Notes under the pieces: model-generated | What the model saw: the letters and a program-made list of their open reading frames with translations, nothing else | What the model was told of the DNA's origin: nothing | Database searches by the model: none | Shown here: positions 10,741-22,043 of the stretch, piece after piece | How positions within the stretch are numbered: the first letter of the stretch is position 1 | Layout: every line of letters begins with the position of its first letter | NCBI GenBank assembly: GCA_947579605.1 | Contig: OX388327.1 | Location: 9,473,122-9,537,121 of the forward strand | Length of the DNA stretch: 64,000 nucleotides | Source of the DNA: Athripsodes cinereus | Lineage: Eukaryota > Arthropoda > Insecta > Trichoptera > Leptoceridae | Direction: 5' to 3' | Position numbers and translations under genes: made by a program

Positions 10741-10753
10741 ATAAGTCCGGTTG

Positions 10754-11120
10754 TAATTACTAGTATCTATTATTTTTATCAGATATAAATTTTTCATATA
10801 TACCTACCTACTAATATCTACAAACAATTTTATTTGTGTGTAGAATTTTAGATTAGAATATTATGGCTAGTAAATATGTGTACCTAGAAATATATAGGTA
10901 CAAACATGTAAAACAATTTATTTAGATATACCTTTAGGTATATAAAATGCAATAAAATGATAATACTTGCAGCTAGGCACCTATTAATAATATTCAGGTA
11001 CCTACCTAATGTAGAAATGTATTAGCTGTAATTATTTTTTTTACATATTATTCGTATTACTTAGATATTGATTTGAAGGTAGGTACCTATCTGGAGTGTT
11101 CTTATTCGACTACTGGTACT
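10754..11120. other. Non-coding, AT-rich
   Basis: Contains several TAGGTACCTA-type motifs (for example near 11000 and 11080). No gene. Confidence 0.5.
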
Positions 11121-11123
11121 GGA

Positions 11124-11225
11124 CCATCACGGCATTTCTCACACAAGTGGTGCTACTAGCAGATGAACTGCATGAAACAAACATGCAAGTTGTACTCTCT
11201 GTGCCGTTATTAAATAAAACAAATA
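11124..11225 (-). repeat. Family X, 3' part
   Basis: Reads on the minus strand as the X 3' end: the start is GACCATCACGGCAT on the plus strand, followed by CACAAGTGG, GCAGATGAACTGCATG and TCTGTGCCG. Confidence 0.65.
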
Positions 11226-11366
11226 TGCTGTAATGGTTATAGTTAGATAGAGCTAAAAAGAATAGTCGTATAATATTATATTATTTCTTAGGACTTTGGA
11301 CATATTGATGAAATTGGATAAATATTATTTATAAAATAGCTACTAAGCACATTTATAAAACTATAT

Positions 11367-11440
11367 CACTTTATCATATCCCAAAAAGGGGAGTAACCTA
11401 CAGACTAACTTCATGCAAACATGTACAGATTTTTAAAACT
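11367..11440 (-). repeat. Family X, 3' end fragment
   Basis: Plus-strand words TATCATATCCC, GGGGAGTAACC and AGACTAACTTCATGCA match the inverted X 3' end. Confidence 0.55.
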
Positions 11441-11574
11441 AATGCAAATTAAATTGAAAATAATACAATAACGTATTACCGGTATTAAATATAGAAAACA
11501 TAACTATTACACTGTAGATCATATTTTTTATAAAATTAATCTGGATTTGAAGAAATTTAGAAATACACCCCAGA

Positions 11575-11880
11575 TACTCTCACAGTAAGAAATATGCTTG
11601 TATTAATTGTGTCGGTGCACACTTAGTAGAATTCCATAATTATGTAATTTAAAACAAGTGTTTCTTTCTACTATAGATTATTGATTCCGAGAGAGACGTC
11701 TTTCGACTTATCAAAGATTGATAATGACCTGATAAGTCGAAAGGCGTCTCTCTCGGAATCAATAATCTATAGTAGAAAGAAACACTTGTTTCAAATTACA
11801 TAAATATGCTTGTGTTGTGAAGGTGGAGGAAGTCGTTAGTGGGTGGAATTAAACCCAGATCATTCCGATCACCTCGTCTT
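11575..11880 (-). repeat. tRNA-derived SINE family Z, split by a family H insertion
   Basis: Outer parts (ACTCTCACAGTAAG at 11577-11590, and TGTTGTGAAGGTGGAGGAAG onward to a degraded B box, AATTAAACCCAGATC, near 11850) align with the Z copy at 48605-48720. The H element at 11602-11801 sits in the middle, duplicating AAATATGCTTGT of Z. Confidence 0.7.
11602..11801 (+). mobile_element. Family H hairpin element, copy 1 (full length)
   Basis: A 200 bp element flanked by AAATATGCTTGT (11590-11601 and 11802-11813). The head is TTGTGTCGGTGCACAC...AGTAGAATTCC. It is followed by an inverted repeat with arms of about 75 bp (left about 11640-11718, right about 11730-11804) and a loop around AAGATTGATAATGACC. 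Arm words include TTCTACTATAGATTATTG and GAGAGAGACGTCTTTCG. Two or three mismatches separate the arms. No ORF and no poly(A). Confidence 0.85.
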
Positions 11881-12460
11881 GCTTTATTCATTTCAATTGT
11901 TTTTTTAATCAGTTGCGTTAATAATTCATCTAACTTTGGTAATTTTTTCATTGATTGCTAATATTTCTGCTAATCTTTTCATCTTTGCTAGTCCACATAC
12001 TGCATGATTTTTTCATATTTATATTACCTATGACGATCGTTGTTTGATCCCTTAAACATTGTACAAATAATAAATAAATAAAATAAAAATATTTATTATT
12101 GATATAGATACATCTTCAGAAAGCACTTATTCTGCATTGTGACCATATTATTATTTTGTATGTATGTATGTATGATTGTTCTCAAATATTTTCTCCGCAG
12201 TACCCCCTTTGTGTAAATAATTGCGTTGTATTTTCCTATTACAGCTATCAATACATTATGTAGTGAGTGATGCCGGGGAGTTGAATTAGGGATGGCAATA
12301 TGTAGATACTTACCTATAAATTCTCTTTTTAAGTAACTCTTGCCCCGAATGATGTCAATAATTAATTGATTAAACATCCAATCATTTTAAAATTTTATTA
12401 AAATGAATTTTCAAAACATTTACTTTAAATTTAAAAAAAATGTTTATTTAATTAATACAA
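11881..12460. other. Non-coding, AT-rich
   Basis: AT-rich with short ATTT/AATA runs near 12060-12100. No gene or clear repeat. Confidence 0.45.
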
Positions 12461-12464
12461 TGTT

Positions 12465-12920
12465 GTATAGAGTTCCTGGCTATGAATAGATCTGTCACTC
12501 TTTTCAGTAAGTTTTCGAGTGTCCTGCAAAAAACGATTATTTTCATATGATTTAAAGAATATTTAGCGATAAGGTATTTGTAATCATCCATCACAAATAA
12601 ATGTTTTTTTTCTACTTTATTCTTTTTTATTGAGAGAGAGACGTCTTTCAAGGACACTGTCAATCTTGATTAATGGACAAGGGTTGACTATGTCTTTGAT
12701 AACCGAAAGACCTTTTTTTCAATAAAAATCAATATAGTAGAAAAAGCAGTTGTTTTTAATTTCATTATAGAATTCTACTACATAAACACCGAGAATGTGA
12801 ATGCATTCTGAATGTCTTATTTTTATTGTTACGGAGAGGACAACGTGTATGTTTATTCCATGCAGTTTGTCTACTAGATATCCCACTAATGGGAGATGCC
12901 GTGATGGTATACCTAAATAA
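12465..12920 (+). repeat. Family X retroposon split by a family H element
   Basis: The 5' part at about 12465-12592 has CTATGAATAGATCTGTCAC, TTTTCGAGTGTCCTG and AGCGATAAGG. The 3' part at about 12800-12920 has TCTGAATGTCTTATTTT, ACGGAGAGGACAA, CCACTAATGGGAGATGCCG and TGATGGTATA. The gap holds an H element in reverse orientation. Confidence 0.75.
12600..12795 (-). mobile_element. Family H hairpin element, copy 2
   Basis: In reverse orientation. The head appears on the plus strand as AGAATTCTACTACATAAACA near 12768. The arms (TTTTCTACTATATTGA and TTTTATTGAGAGAGAGACG) are diverged from each other, so this copy is older than copies 1, 6 and 7. The central part has ACATAGTCAACCCTTGTCC. Target duplication not clear. 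Confidence 0.65.
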
Positions 12921-13646
12921 ACTTAGTACAAATCCCTAATCATAGACATAGAATTTTCCCTGCGGGTGTAATGGCTTTTAGAACGTTTGTAGATTGGTAT
13001 CCCAAAATACCTACATAGGTATACCTACATTATAGTATACTCTGCATCCACCCTCGCTCGTTCACTAAATTCACGCACCATCGCTGTGTGAGCGCGCGTG
13101 AGTGATCAGTGTGTTTGACAAACACTTCAAAAACATGAGTGCTTGATGTTTTCGCTATGTTGCGTTGCAATACACCCGTGGGGCAAATCCCATATAAACC
13201 TACCTACTCTATAAATACAATCTACTTACCCATTTCCTAAATAATTTATTATCATTTATAGCTATTTCCCTATTTACCTACTCTTTTTTCATCTAACAAC
13301 ATTGAGACAATAGTGACATCTACGAGAATCTCTATTAAAATGACAATTTATCTACCTAAATTATTTGTCTATGACTCTATCAAAATAAAAAAAAATTAAA
13401 AAAAATCTAAGCATGAAGTATTTTTACCACTGGACCGTTTTTATTGCAATATTGTAGGTTCCTTAATTGGTATTGAAATTGCAATATTGTACCGTATAGA
13501 TATTTCAGCAATTCCTTAGTTCCAGGCAACCATATTTCAATTTTATCTATTTGTAAAACCTCCTTTTTTCCTTTCCTTCCTATTTTTTCCTATTTTTCCT
13601 TCTTTCCTTTCCTATTTTTTAATTAACATGTAACAGTTTCGAGACA
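12921..13646. other. Non-coding, no clear feature
   Basis: AT-rich with a T/C-rich stretch (13555-13620). A GC-containing patch near 13040-13130 has no useful frame. Confidence 0.45.
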
Positions 13647-13783
13647 TTTTGTATGTTTTTAAAGGAGTACTCTACAACGCACCTCTGTAACTTGATTGTA
13701 AATATAGATCGCGATCGATTTCAGCAAACTGTTGCCAAGTTACAAAAGTGCATTGTAAATTAATCTTATAAAAACATTCAAAG
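13647..13783. mobile_element. Palindromic MITE-like element (GCGATCGATTTC family), degraded
   Basis: Shares GTATTC/GTACTC-TACAA.GCAC, GTAACTTGATT and CGCGATCGATTTC with the better copy at 27213-27415. The ends (TATGTTTTTA and TAAAAACATTCA) are inverted. Confidence 0.6.
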
Positions 13784-13794
13784 GGTATATTTCT

Positions 13795-13862
13795 ATTGAA
13801 AACTCGATCCAGATGGGATACGAACTTGGGATCTCTTAGTGACCACTTTTAGATACCTACCA
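13795..13862 (-). repeat. tRNA-like SINE head relic
   Basis: Minus strand contains a B-box-like word (AAGTTCGTATCCCATC) preceded by GTGGTCACTAAGAGATCCC. Only the head is recognisable. Confidence 0.35.
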
Positions 13863-14464
13863 CTTTTCTTAAATTTTCTCTATTCTTTGTTTGTCCATTA
13901 AATAACAAAATAAAATATTGGATATTATTAAGTATACCCACATTTTTTGTAATCGTGCTCCTTTTCTAGTATCGTGATCGTGACGGATACTATTTTTTAT
14001 AAATCACGACATTAGGATAAAATGGGGAAGTCAATGGGTAGGTGGATAGGTTTAACTTATACACTCATAATGCGTCTTCAAACATTAGTTGAATTTTTAA
14101 GAAGTAGGTACCTACCTCGGTACCTTAACTTATGAGAATAAGCTTAGTAAGGATAGTCTTACATAGGTATATAATTAGTCATGCTAATGCACAATTAATG
14201 TTCATATTGTCCCTACAGCTCTACTCAAAAATACAGAATAATTGTTATTTCAATTGTTCTACCATAGTGACACCTTAGTGATATACCTTAGTGATATTAG
14301 CGTTATTCCGAATTCATACCGGACTGAATTTTTGCTTAAATGTGTCAATTTTTATTCATTTTTTTTTGTAAATATAGGTACCTAATAGAAGGGCCAGTGC
14401 GAGATTTTGAACAGTTAGCTTTACTCCCCTGGGGTAATTGTGTGTAAAAACTCGACATTGTTTT

Positions 14465-14592
14465 GAAGAGGAAAAACAGTGGTATCGTGTTGCACGAGAT
14501 CGCTGCAAAAGAAAGAAAAAAGTTTTGAAAAGGCCTATGTCCATTTGTGGAGAGAAGAGGGCTAGCAGTAAATAAGTAAGTAAGTATCTATA
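14465..14592 (+). pseudogene. LINE C-terminal relic (KSFEKAY family), copy 2
   Basis: Homologous to the end of 5505-5800. A QWYRVARDRCK-like peptide is followed after a frameshift by the FEKAY region (TTTTGAAAAGGCCTATG) and the identical 3' word GAGGGCTAGCAGTAA, with an AAGT/AAATAAGT repeat tail at 14568-14585. Confidence 0.7.
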
Positions 14593-14724
14593 GGCAATAT
14601 TGAATTGGTGCGCTATAGAAAAAACAGTTTTGTAGAAATGTTTATCATTTAATTAGGGTAATAAAAATACGCATTTTTCTTATGAGATGATAAATTACAT
14701 AATTATAAAAAAGTTGAAATTTCC

Positions 14725-14968
14725 GGAAAATAATAGGTTTCACACTTTTTACTGTAAGTTTTCAAGTGTCCAGGCAAGTGTTCATAAACAATCATAAAAA
14801 ACATAATATTTAATATCAACAATTCAGCAGTTATGAGGTATGCCACCCATCGTGAATGTCCTAATTTTTTATTGTCACAGACAGGAAAACTGGTATGTTT
14901 ATAACATTTAGCTATTCTGCTAGCTTTCTCACCTGTGGATTAAATGTGATGGTATAGATGTATTAATC
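14725..14968 (+). repeat. Family X retroposon, near full length
   Basis: Words in order: CACACTTTTTACTGTAAG, TTTTCAAGTGTCC, GGCAAGTGTTCATAAA, ATTCAGCAGTTATGAGG, TATGCCACCCATCGTGAATG, then the 3' end with TGTGATGGTATAGATG. Confidence 0.75.
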
Positions 14969-14999
14969 AATGCATCTGAGGAGTGTTTATGGTAATAAT

Positions 15000-15440
15000 A
15001 ACTTGAGAAATGTAAAGTGTTTTGTTTCAGCTTTCATATATTATTATGCAGTAATTTCAATAGTTGAGAGCTAAGAAAATGTATATAACTAAACTCTATT
15101 TTACCTATTTAGGTATTACTGTATATCGTAAAATATTACATAGGATAGGTATATCCTACCTTTAAGACCTACTGCACAACATCACACTTACAATCAGAAT
15201 GCGACGATCATTTTATGGGTGGCGGCCATTTTGTTGTAAAAACAAAATGTCGTCGTAACTTTAACGCGAGGACTAGAACTTAACTATCATAATAGCCATA
15301 TACAGGTAGGGAGTAGGGTATAAATAAAAACATTACAGGTCACTATTTTGAAGACTGTTTCATGTTTATGTTACCTCATTGCACATAAACGGTAAAACTG
15401 TAGATAATAAAAAAGGCATTTAATTTTAATGTCAATCTAT
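15000..15440. other. Non-coding, no clear feature
   Basis: AT-rich; no gene or recognisable repeat. Confidence 0.45.
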
Positions 15441-15444
15441 TTCT

Positions 15445-15530
15445 ATCTATACAAGTGGAGTAGCCAGCAGACTAACTACATGTCGATGGTTTAAAGCACA
15501 AAAGACACATGTCCACTATTTAGGTAAAAT
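15445..15530 (-). repeat. Family X, 3' end fragment
   Basis: Plus-strand CTATACAAGTGGAGTAGCC, AGCAGACTAACTACATG match the inverted X 3' region. Confidence 0.55.
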
Positions 15531-16224
15531 GAGTTAATATATGTACAAGATCGATTGCAACGTTGTCTATGCCCTGATTACATAATTACCAATAATACTT
15601 ATATATCATAATCGACATATTTAACAAAAACCAGATGCCAAACATTCTTAAATTATCATTTTTTTGTGCACAGATGTAACATGTCACATAAGATATTTGA
15701 GAATGTATTAATATAGACATAATTGATTCTTAAAAAGCACATTTCCACCAAGGACATCTTCTGAATTAATTTAAAATTAGTTAATTAATTTTGAATCTCA
15801 AACTTTCAAACCCTGTTTTCTCTAAACTGTCAAATGTGGACATGTGTCTTCTGTGCTTTAAACCATAGATGTTTTAAATAAGTTGTAGAATTTAGTAGAT
15901 GATCTATTATTTTTTTCGAGTAGTTAGTCCTCGGCCAAGAATAATATGTCGCTTATTCTTTTTTGTAATTTATCAAGTATCAAGGAAGATATCTTATATA
16001 TATATATCAATCTCTATACTGTATTATATACCATAACATCATTTCCCATGGATGGGGTACAAATCAAGGGAGTATTAATTCTCGAGTGAGTTTTGCAACG
16101 GGAAGCCCATAACCTCGATCTTCGAGCCCACTCATTGATAAAAAAAAACTTTTGCTCTACACTAACTTGATGATACGAGAACTGATATTGTTAAAACATC
16201 CAAGGGTAAGTGGTGGGAACCCCT

Positions 16225-16465
16225 CCCTTAATGTATAGGATGGGGTACTCAGTAGACTAACTGCATGAAATTAACATGAAAGACATTCATGATAGGTGGC
16301 ATAGGTACGTCTTAACTGATGAATTGAAAATATGAAATGTTTTAATCATGCTATTTTATGAATACTATTTCCTGCCTTTTACAGGACATAAGAAAACTTA
16401 CAGGAAAGAAAGGAGACCTTTTATTTGGCGGAGCCTCCACGGAGAGGCTGAGTACTATACAATGT
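16225..16465 (-). repeat. Family X retroposon, near full length
   Basis: On the plus strand: GATGGGGTACTCAGTAGAC, TAACTGCATGAAATTAACATG, CATTCATGATAGGTGGCATA, CCTGCCTTTTACAGGACAT and TACAGGAAAGAAAGGAGACC, ending GGAGCCTCCACGG. Confidence 0.75.
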
Positions 16466-16999
16466 TCTCTATACAGGCGTTGTTTTAAATAAATTGTTAT
16501 TTTCAATACATTGTTTATAAAAATGTAAGCAATTTAATATGGTTTTCAATAATACAAATTCACGATATTATGTGTAAAATTAAGTTGTAAAAAGAAAATG
16601 AAAATAGATAAAAAAAAAAAACAACACATAAACATAATTTCATTAAAACGTAAACGACTTGCATACTTTCTTGTAGCTTGCAACTCTATTATCTGTGGTT
16701 TCATTTTATTAAAATACCCACCACATAAAGCAGTGGTGGAACTGTAATAGATTTCCCATCATGGCACCTCTTGTGTTGACAAATTTGTTAGTGTAGAAAA
16801 TTAATCGGATATATGGAAGTCCCCAGACTTCTGAGCTATCCGGGTGGACGGTGGGTCTCATTCAATGAAATAGATTTCTACGGATTATCCAGCAAAAAAA
16901 GTCTTGTTCTCATTTCTGCAAGTTAACGAAAGTCCTGTGAAAGACATGTATTCTTTCTGCAAGTTTACAGATTGCCCAACTGTTTCATGGATTTCCCGA
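16466..16999. other. Non-coding, possible X debris
   Basis: AT-rich. Short X-like words occur (GATTTCCCATCATGGCACC near 16750) but alignment is not secure. Confidence 0.35.
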
Positions 17000-17117
17000 A
17001 GAATAATTTATTTTAACAAATTTTTAAAGTTTCCTGTTTAAGGCAGGTATTCATATAACATCGCGAATATGATAATTATTTTTAACATCTTCAATTTAGC
17101 AGCGATGAGGTATGCCA
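17000..17117 (+). repeat. Family X fragment interrupted by a MITE
   Basis: TTTCCTGTTTAAGGCAGGTA, ACATCTTCAATTTAGCAGCG and ATGAGGTATGCCAT match X up to the point where the MITE at 17118 begins. Confidence 0.65.
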
Positions 17118-17300
17118 TGAGTCCAGAGGTCACGTTTTCGTGTTGCAATCGTTCGAATGTAGACAACGTTGCGCAAAATGTCAATTTTCGTAACTATTGC
17201 GTATCTTAGCAACGAAATTGACACTACTTGCTCGCAACTCGTAAATTCGAACGCTAACGGAACGAAAACGTAACGTTAAAATGTGTTTGGTCTCAGTTCC
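17118..17300. mobile_element. Palindromic MITE-like element (CGTTACGTTTTCGTTCC family), copy 1
   Basis: The right part has AACGCTAACGGAACGAAAAC and GTAACGTTAAAATGTG, the left part CACGTTTTCGTGTTGCAATC. The centre contains TCTTAGCAACGAAATTGACA, as in the copy at 59188-59394. The left end is diverged, so the terminal inverted repeats are less clear here. Confidence 0.6.
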
Positions 17301-18009
17301 ACGAGTCGACGTTTGCTTTGCTAAGAACATGAAATTCGTCTATTCTTGAAGACGTGGTAATAATCGGCTACTATACAGCGTAGAAGGAATGCTAAGCTGC
17401 ACAGCTTTTGAAAATGATCTCATTAGTAAGGTCGAAACGTTAAGGAGGGAAACAATATTTACAGCTGGTAAAAACCTGAAAGAACAACGTCATCCAATAA
17501 TGAAGACCGTGATTGCCTACGACAACCATAGTCCTAAATGTCGTTTTATCCAGGTGAAGCTAGTCCCCTCAATTTTGAAAGGAAAGGACACCGTTGTCAT
17601 TGAAATCATGCGTTGCCTTTTCTTAGTATGGCAATTACGCTATTGGCATATAGGTACTTAGGTATTATTATTATCTATGACACAATTCATTCTAATTTCA
17701 AATTATTTTAAATGATTGTCATAAAACATAGAACGTTATTAGATATTAGATATTTCAATTAAGAATAACATGAATGTAATTTTGAACATAGTATTTTTTT
17801 TTATTATTATTATAAGAATGAGTTACATTGTCTTTTTATTTGTATGTTTATTTGAAATTATTGGATATTAGAAATATTATGGACTACCTATTTATATTTT
17901 TACTATGAAATAAAAGAGATTACATATTTTTAGTATCCAATAATTGCTTGAATGGACAATGTTGCTTGAATTTGAAAAAAAAAACGCGGTTTTATAACTA
18001 GGTATAAAG
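17301..18009. other. Non-coding, no clear feature
   Basis: An open frame near 17389-17661 (90 codons) shows no recognisable domain and is likely chance. The rest is AT-rich. Confidence 0.4.
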
Positions 18010-18170
18010 TTCTACCGACATCTCCCTCAAGCGGGGTAGCCAGCAGATTATCTGGACCAGATGAACATGCAAGTTGCTATCTTTGAGCCAATAAATAAAT
18101 TAAGACATTCAGAATCGGTGGCATACCTCAACGCTGAATAGAAGATGTTATCTAAATGTCTCATAAGTGT
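18010..18170 (-). repeat. Family X, 3' two thirds
   Basis: Plus-strand words ACATCTCCCTCAAGCGGGGT, AGCCAGCAGATTATCTGG, ACATTCAGAATCGGTGGCAT and ACCTCAACGCTGAATAGAAG. Confidence 0.7.
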
Positions 18171-18264
18171 AGTGGAAGGGTAAGTAAGTCTAGGTGCTGC
18201 GCAGGTGGGCAGGGGATCCATAAGTGTGCGAGCCTTTCGTAGCCCAAGAACACCTTGCTGCAGG

Positions 18265-18556
18265 AGGCGGACTGAATTATAGGACATGGAAAACCTTGAA
18301 CCGAATGAAATCTGGTTTGAGAAACTGCCGTGAAAATAGAGAACGATGGAGCTTTCTACAGGACGAATCCCGAACGTGTGACAGCGGTTCAGCACAGAAC
18401 ATGCCACTTTTGTTGGAGTGTCCGTTGTGCCCTCTCGCATTCACTATGGATGATATTTTTGACGTATCTCCACGTGCTGTGCGATTCGTACAGTATGTAC
18501 TGGATATGAGTTTGATTAGTTTTCTGGATTTCACAATGCAAAATAAATAAATATTG
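18265..18556 (+). pseudogene. LINE C-terminal ORF relic (CR1/Jockey-like)
   Basis: The frame encodes TWKTLNRMKSGLRNC, RWSFLQDESRTCDSG, a PLLLECPLCPLAFTMDDIF segment and ends near 18548. W..LNR.R.G, then a CxxG-like knuckle, then HLL.CP.C is a common arrangement at the C-terminus of insect LINE proteins; here the His of the knuckle is replaced. The 3' end has an AAATAAATAAATATT tail, the usual 3' junction. Upstream stops show that it is not functional. Confidence 0.6.
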
Positions 18557-18739
18557 GAAGGTTTATTCTTTGCCGGGAATATAAAACAATGTATGTGTAT
18601 ATTTATAGATATAATTAGCTATGTATTGGGATTAAAATATAGATTATATATTTGAATCTAAGATTCTATAGTCGCAGTATAGAAAAAAACAAACTATTGT
18701 GTTTTATTTTTTTAATGTTTTTTTTATATTGTTGTTAAG

Positions 18740-18800
18740 GTCGTTGAGTTTCTATGGTAGAGATGAGATTTGAACTCGGAACGACACGACTCAAATAGGG
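18740..18800 (-). repeat. tRNA-like SINE head relic
   Basis: Minus strand has GAGTTCAAATCTCATCTC, a B-box-like word, with CGTGTCGTTCC before it. Too short to assign to a family. Confidence 0.3.
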
Positions 18801-18934
18801 ATGCAAATTACACATCGATGGATGTAACAGATCGATGAATTCATTATTGTACCTACGCATGATGATTTTGTCTTTCAATAGAACCAAGAATAGTAACACA
18901 ATAATATAATATCTATTAATTTTTCATATTTTAT

Positions 18935-19075
18935 TTATTGTGTTGGTGCACAAGTAGTAGAATTCTTTATTGGACAAATTAGAAATAAGCGTTTTCTTCT
19001 ACTATAGATTTTAATAGAGAGAGACGCCTTTTGACTTAAAGGTAATTGTTTTAAATCGATTGATGGGAGGGCTTG
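18935..19075 (+). mobile_element. Family H element, copy 3 (single arm)
   Basis: Head TTGTGTTGGTGCACAAGTAG then AGAATTC, then TTTTCTTCTACTATAGATTT and AGAGAGAGACGCCTTTTGAC. The complementary right arm is missing, so this is a truncated or deleted copy. Confidence 0.65.
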
Positions 19076-19109
19076 TATTTAACGATTTAAAAAAAAATTA
19101 CGTACAATT

Positions 19110-19360
19110 TTTACACGGCATCTCCCACAAGTGGAAAGGAGGCAACTATTAGACTAACTGCATGGTATTAAACATGTCCTCTTTGTCCCAACAAAAAAAA
19201 TAAGGCAATCGGAATGGGTGGCTGAACTGACTCTAAATTGAAAATGTTAAAAGTTTTATACGTGATAGATGCTTTACAAATACCTGCCGTAACAGGACAC
19301 TCGAAAAATAACAGAAAAAGGGAGATATATTCTATACAGGAGACTCCACCGGTCTAAAAA
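19110..19360 (-). repeat. Family X retroposon, near full length
   Basis: Plus-strand words CACGGCATCTCCCACAAGTG, AGACTAACTGCATGG, ATGTCCTCTTTGTCCCAAC, GGAATGGGTGGC, CAGGACACTCGAAAA and AGGAGACTCCACCGG. Confidence 0.75.
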
Positions 19361-20069
19361 ATAAAATAATTTGTTAAAATAATATTTCTAAGATTTTTTC
19401 GATGTTGTTTATGTGTCCAAATCGACACAACAAATACTCAACCGAAACCGACCAGCAGCCATACGGCAAATCGAATCAATTATATACACGACTAACTCCC
19501 AAATGTCTACCAAAACAATACAAAAAAACACAGAAACCATCGACCTAACGTATACCTACATAGATACAAACATCTTACGTACATTTGTTGTACCTACCTA
19601 TCTTATATTAAATTACATAATAATACAATAATCTATGGTAAAGTAAGTTTTTCCACAATGTGGCAACACTTTTTTACGCGCCATCTGTCACATTCAATTG
19701 TTTCAGAATATGCTCACTTTTTGTATAAATTTAAAAATGGAATAAGTACTACATATCTGAGTACCTACATACATACCTACGTACATACTTACCTATTCTA
19801 AATCGCCATACTTTTTGCATTGTCTGTCCTCTAATCTGTGACGTATTTTTATATATTTAATTTTCCGCTATTGTCATTTATTTATTATCTATGCTTGAGC
19901 ACACCATGACTGTGAAAAGAAAAGTATTGTGTTCTTATTTTGAACTAATACCACGGTTAAGAATAAAATGAATTAAGATTAACAATACATTCGATATAAA
20001 TAAGTATATTGGATATTGGCAAAGATTTTCATTTAAAATTTTCAGTGCGATACAATGCAATATATAACT
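19361..20069. other. Non-coding, AT-rich
   Basis: TACCTACATACATACCTACG-type runs near 19760-19795 are low complexity. No gene. Confidence 0.45.
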
Positions 20070-20165
20070 GCATGTATTTAACATACACATCATCCTTTTT
20101 GTGGCATTTCAAATTGGTGGAATACCTAATTTTTCGCTGAACCAAAGATGGTAAATATCTTATAC
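20070..20165 (-). repeat. Family X fragment, degraded
   Basis: Plus-strand CTGCATGTATTTAACAT, AATTGGTGGAATACC and TCGCTGAACCAAAGATG match the inverted central X region. Confidence 0.5.
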
Positions 20166-20219
20166 TCCCCTGAACTCAGACCATCACAATTTCGATACTC
20201 GTTGTATGTGAAATGTATC

Positions 20220-20465
20220 TACGACCCTTAGAACATAGATTGGCTAAAATTTCAAAGAGTTTTAAATGCCTTAGCATACGTTTATATAATAAGTTGCCCA
20301 GTAATATTAAGGCACTCAAGCACTAAGCAATTACATAATAAATAGAAAATCATAGAGGAGTGAAAAGGTATCTTGTTGGAAAAGCCTTTTACAACATCGA
20401 AGAAATGCTAAATGGGATTGTTCACCCTATTTGGTATTGAACAATTTATTTATTTATTATTATTT
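20220..20465 (+). pseudogene. CR1/Jockey-like LINE 3' end relic
   Basis: One frame gives LYNKLPSNIKALK (about 20276-20320), the (L/I)YNKLP..IK.L motif found near the end of many CR1/Jockey-superfamily ORF2 proteins. Another frame gives VKRYLVGKAFYNIEEML (about 20360-20412), the usual FK..L....FY...E.L end. Stops and frameshifts separate them. The tail is ATTTATTTATTATT. The relic is old. Confidence 0.65.
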
Positions 20466-20469
20466 ATTT

Positions 20470-22030
20470 TTTACATACTCTGACGAGAAGTTATTTCGAG
20501 ACTTTTACATTTGAAAAAACTTCGATACAATGAAATTTATTTACGTAGTGATTTGTGATTATTGTATTGTTTATAGTTTTTTTTATATAATTGCCTGACA
20601 ATTCCAAATGCAAAACAAATGGCCTACGGATGATAGGAACAAAATATAGGTGTTCGCCTTTCTCAGGACACTGAGAATATCTCTATGTCAAAAAATATAA
20701 GTACCTACAATAATTATAAAAAACTTGTTCTAAATATAAAATTTGAAAGGTAATGAATGTATAGAATAAGGTTTTATTTCATTTTGGGACCCTACGGGGA
20801 GCGTATCGGTGATTAATATGCATAGCAATATAATGAACATGATAATTTTTACATGAAACACATGTTTTTTATATCGATTGACACCAACGCCGTAATAATA
20901 AATTTAAATTTCCTAAAATATATATAAAAAAAATACATAATTATAACTTTATCCATCGACAGTAAATGATAAAAACTTCGTTTAATTATAATGATACACG
21001 TCCATTTTAAAAATAAACACGTGTATATTGTGAATTGTGATATAATCATCATCCGAATAAAATGGCGGATAATTATTATAAAATAACAGAGATCTTTATC
21101 AAACTATACAGTGTTTATATTATATTATGAATAAAGACATGTTATGACATTAAACTTGAATCGTTTTTAGATTATATACATCCGATAACATATTATTTAT
21201 AAATTTATGATAGATATATTAAAATTCAGAATAAATAAGTAGTATCTAAGTAAGTATGTAAGGTTCTTTAAATTAATGTTTTAATGTAGGTATATGTATT
21301 AATTTTTCCTTTCGTGAGTCGTCTATAGCGACATCATAAGAACCGCGGCGTGGACATTATCGGAACTAAAATAAAAAGAAAATGTCGAACAAAATTATGG
21401 AGATCATTAAAATATATAATATTGAAACATTAGTTTTTTTTATGTTTTAATGAAAAATCTGAATGATTTGATAGAATTGAGACATTTAACGTTTTTATTT
21501 ATAGGTAGGTATAGATTTTATTGCTTAAAATCTAATTAAAAAATAACAAGTTCTGGGATTTTTCATTCATAAAATTTTACGTACACTTACCTACCTATAA
21601 TATTACTTAATTTCTCTTTTTTCTTTATGTGGGTAACACTAGATTATACAATATACGTATTGATTGCGTAGGTTGGCAACATTGCTAGAATATTAATTAT
21701 GTAGGCAGATAATATTATAATATGTAATCATTATTGGATATGAGGCTAGCGTGGAATCAAAAGATTCAAATTTAAATTTGAAAATTCGAACGTTTTCATA
21801 AAATAACAGTGTCGCATTATGAACCTCTTTTTACAAAATGAAATTAACCTGTGCTTTTGAAATTTTAAATTAATTTTCTGATGACTGAAAAACCACCGTT
21901 AGAATTTTGAAATTATGTATGCTTGTTTTTAGGTTCCTCAAGAAATTAACAATTAACCTCAAAATTTTGAAAAATTGTTGCTAATTGAAAATAGCTCTCA
22001 CGTCAAAAATCAATCTCACATTGATTTGAT
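20470..22030. other. Non-coding, AT-rich, no clear feature
   Basis: Very AT-rich. No coding frame with recognisable content; no repeat assigned. Confidence 0.45.
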
Positions 22031-22043
22031 GAGGAACTAACAG

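Noticed and set aside
11602..11801. Family H hairpin as a microRNA gene
   Set aside because: Arms of 75 bp, seven dispersed copies and flanking duplications make it a mobile element, although it could be a source of small RNAs.
17118..17300. Same-family full-length MITE as 59188
   Set aside because: Kept only as a diverged relative: its left end no longer matches the terminal repeat.
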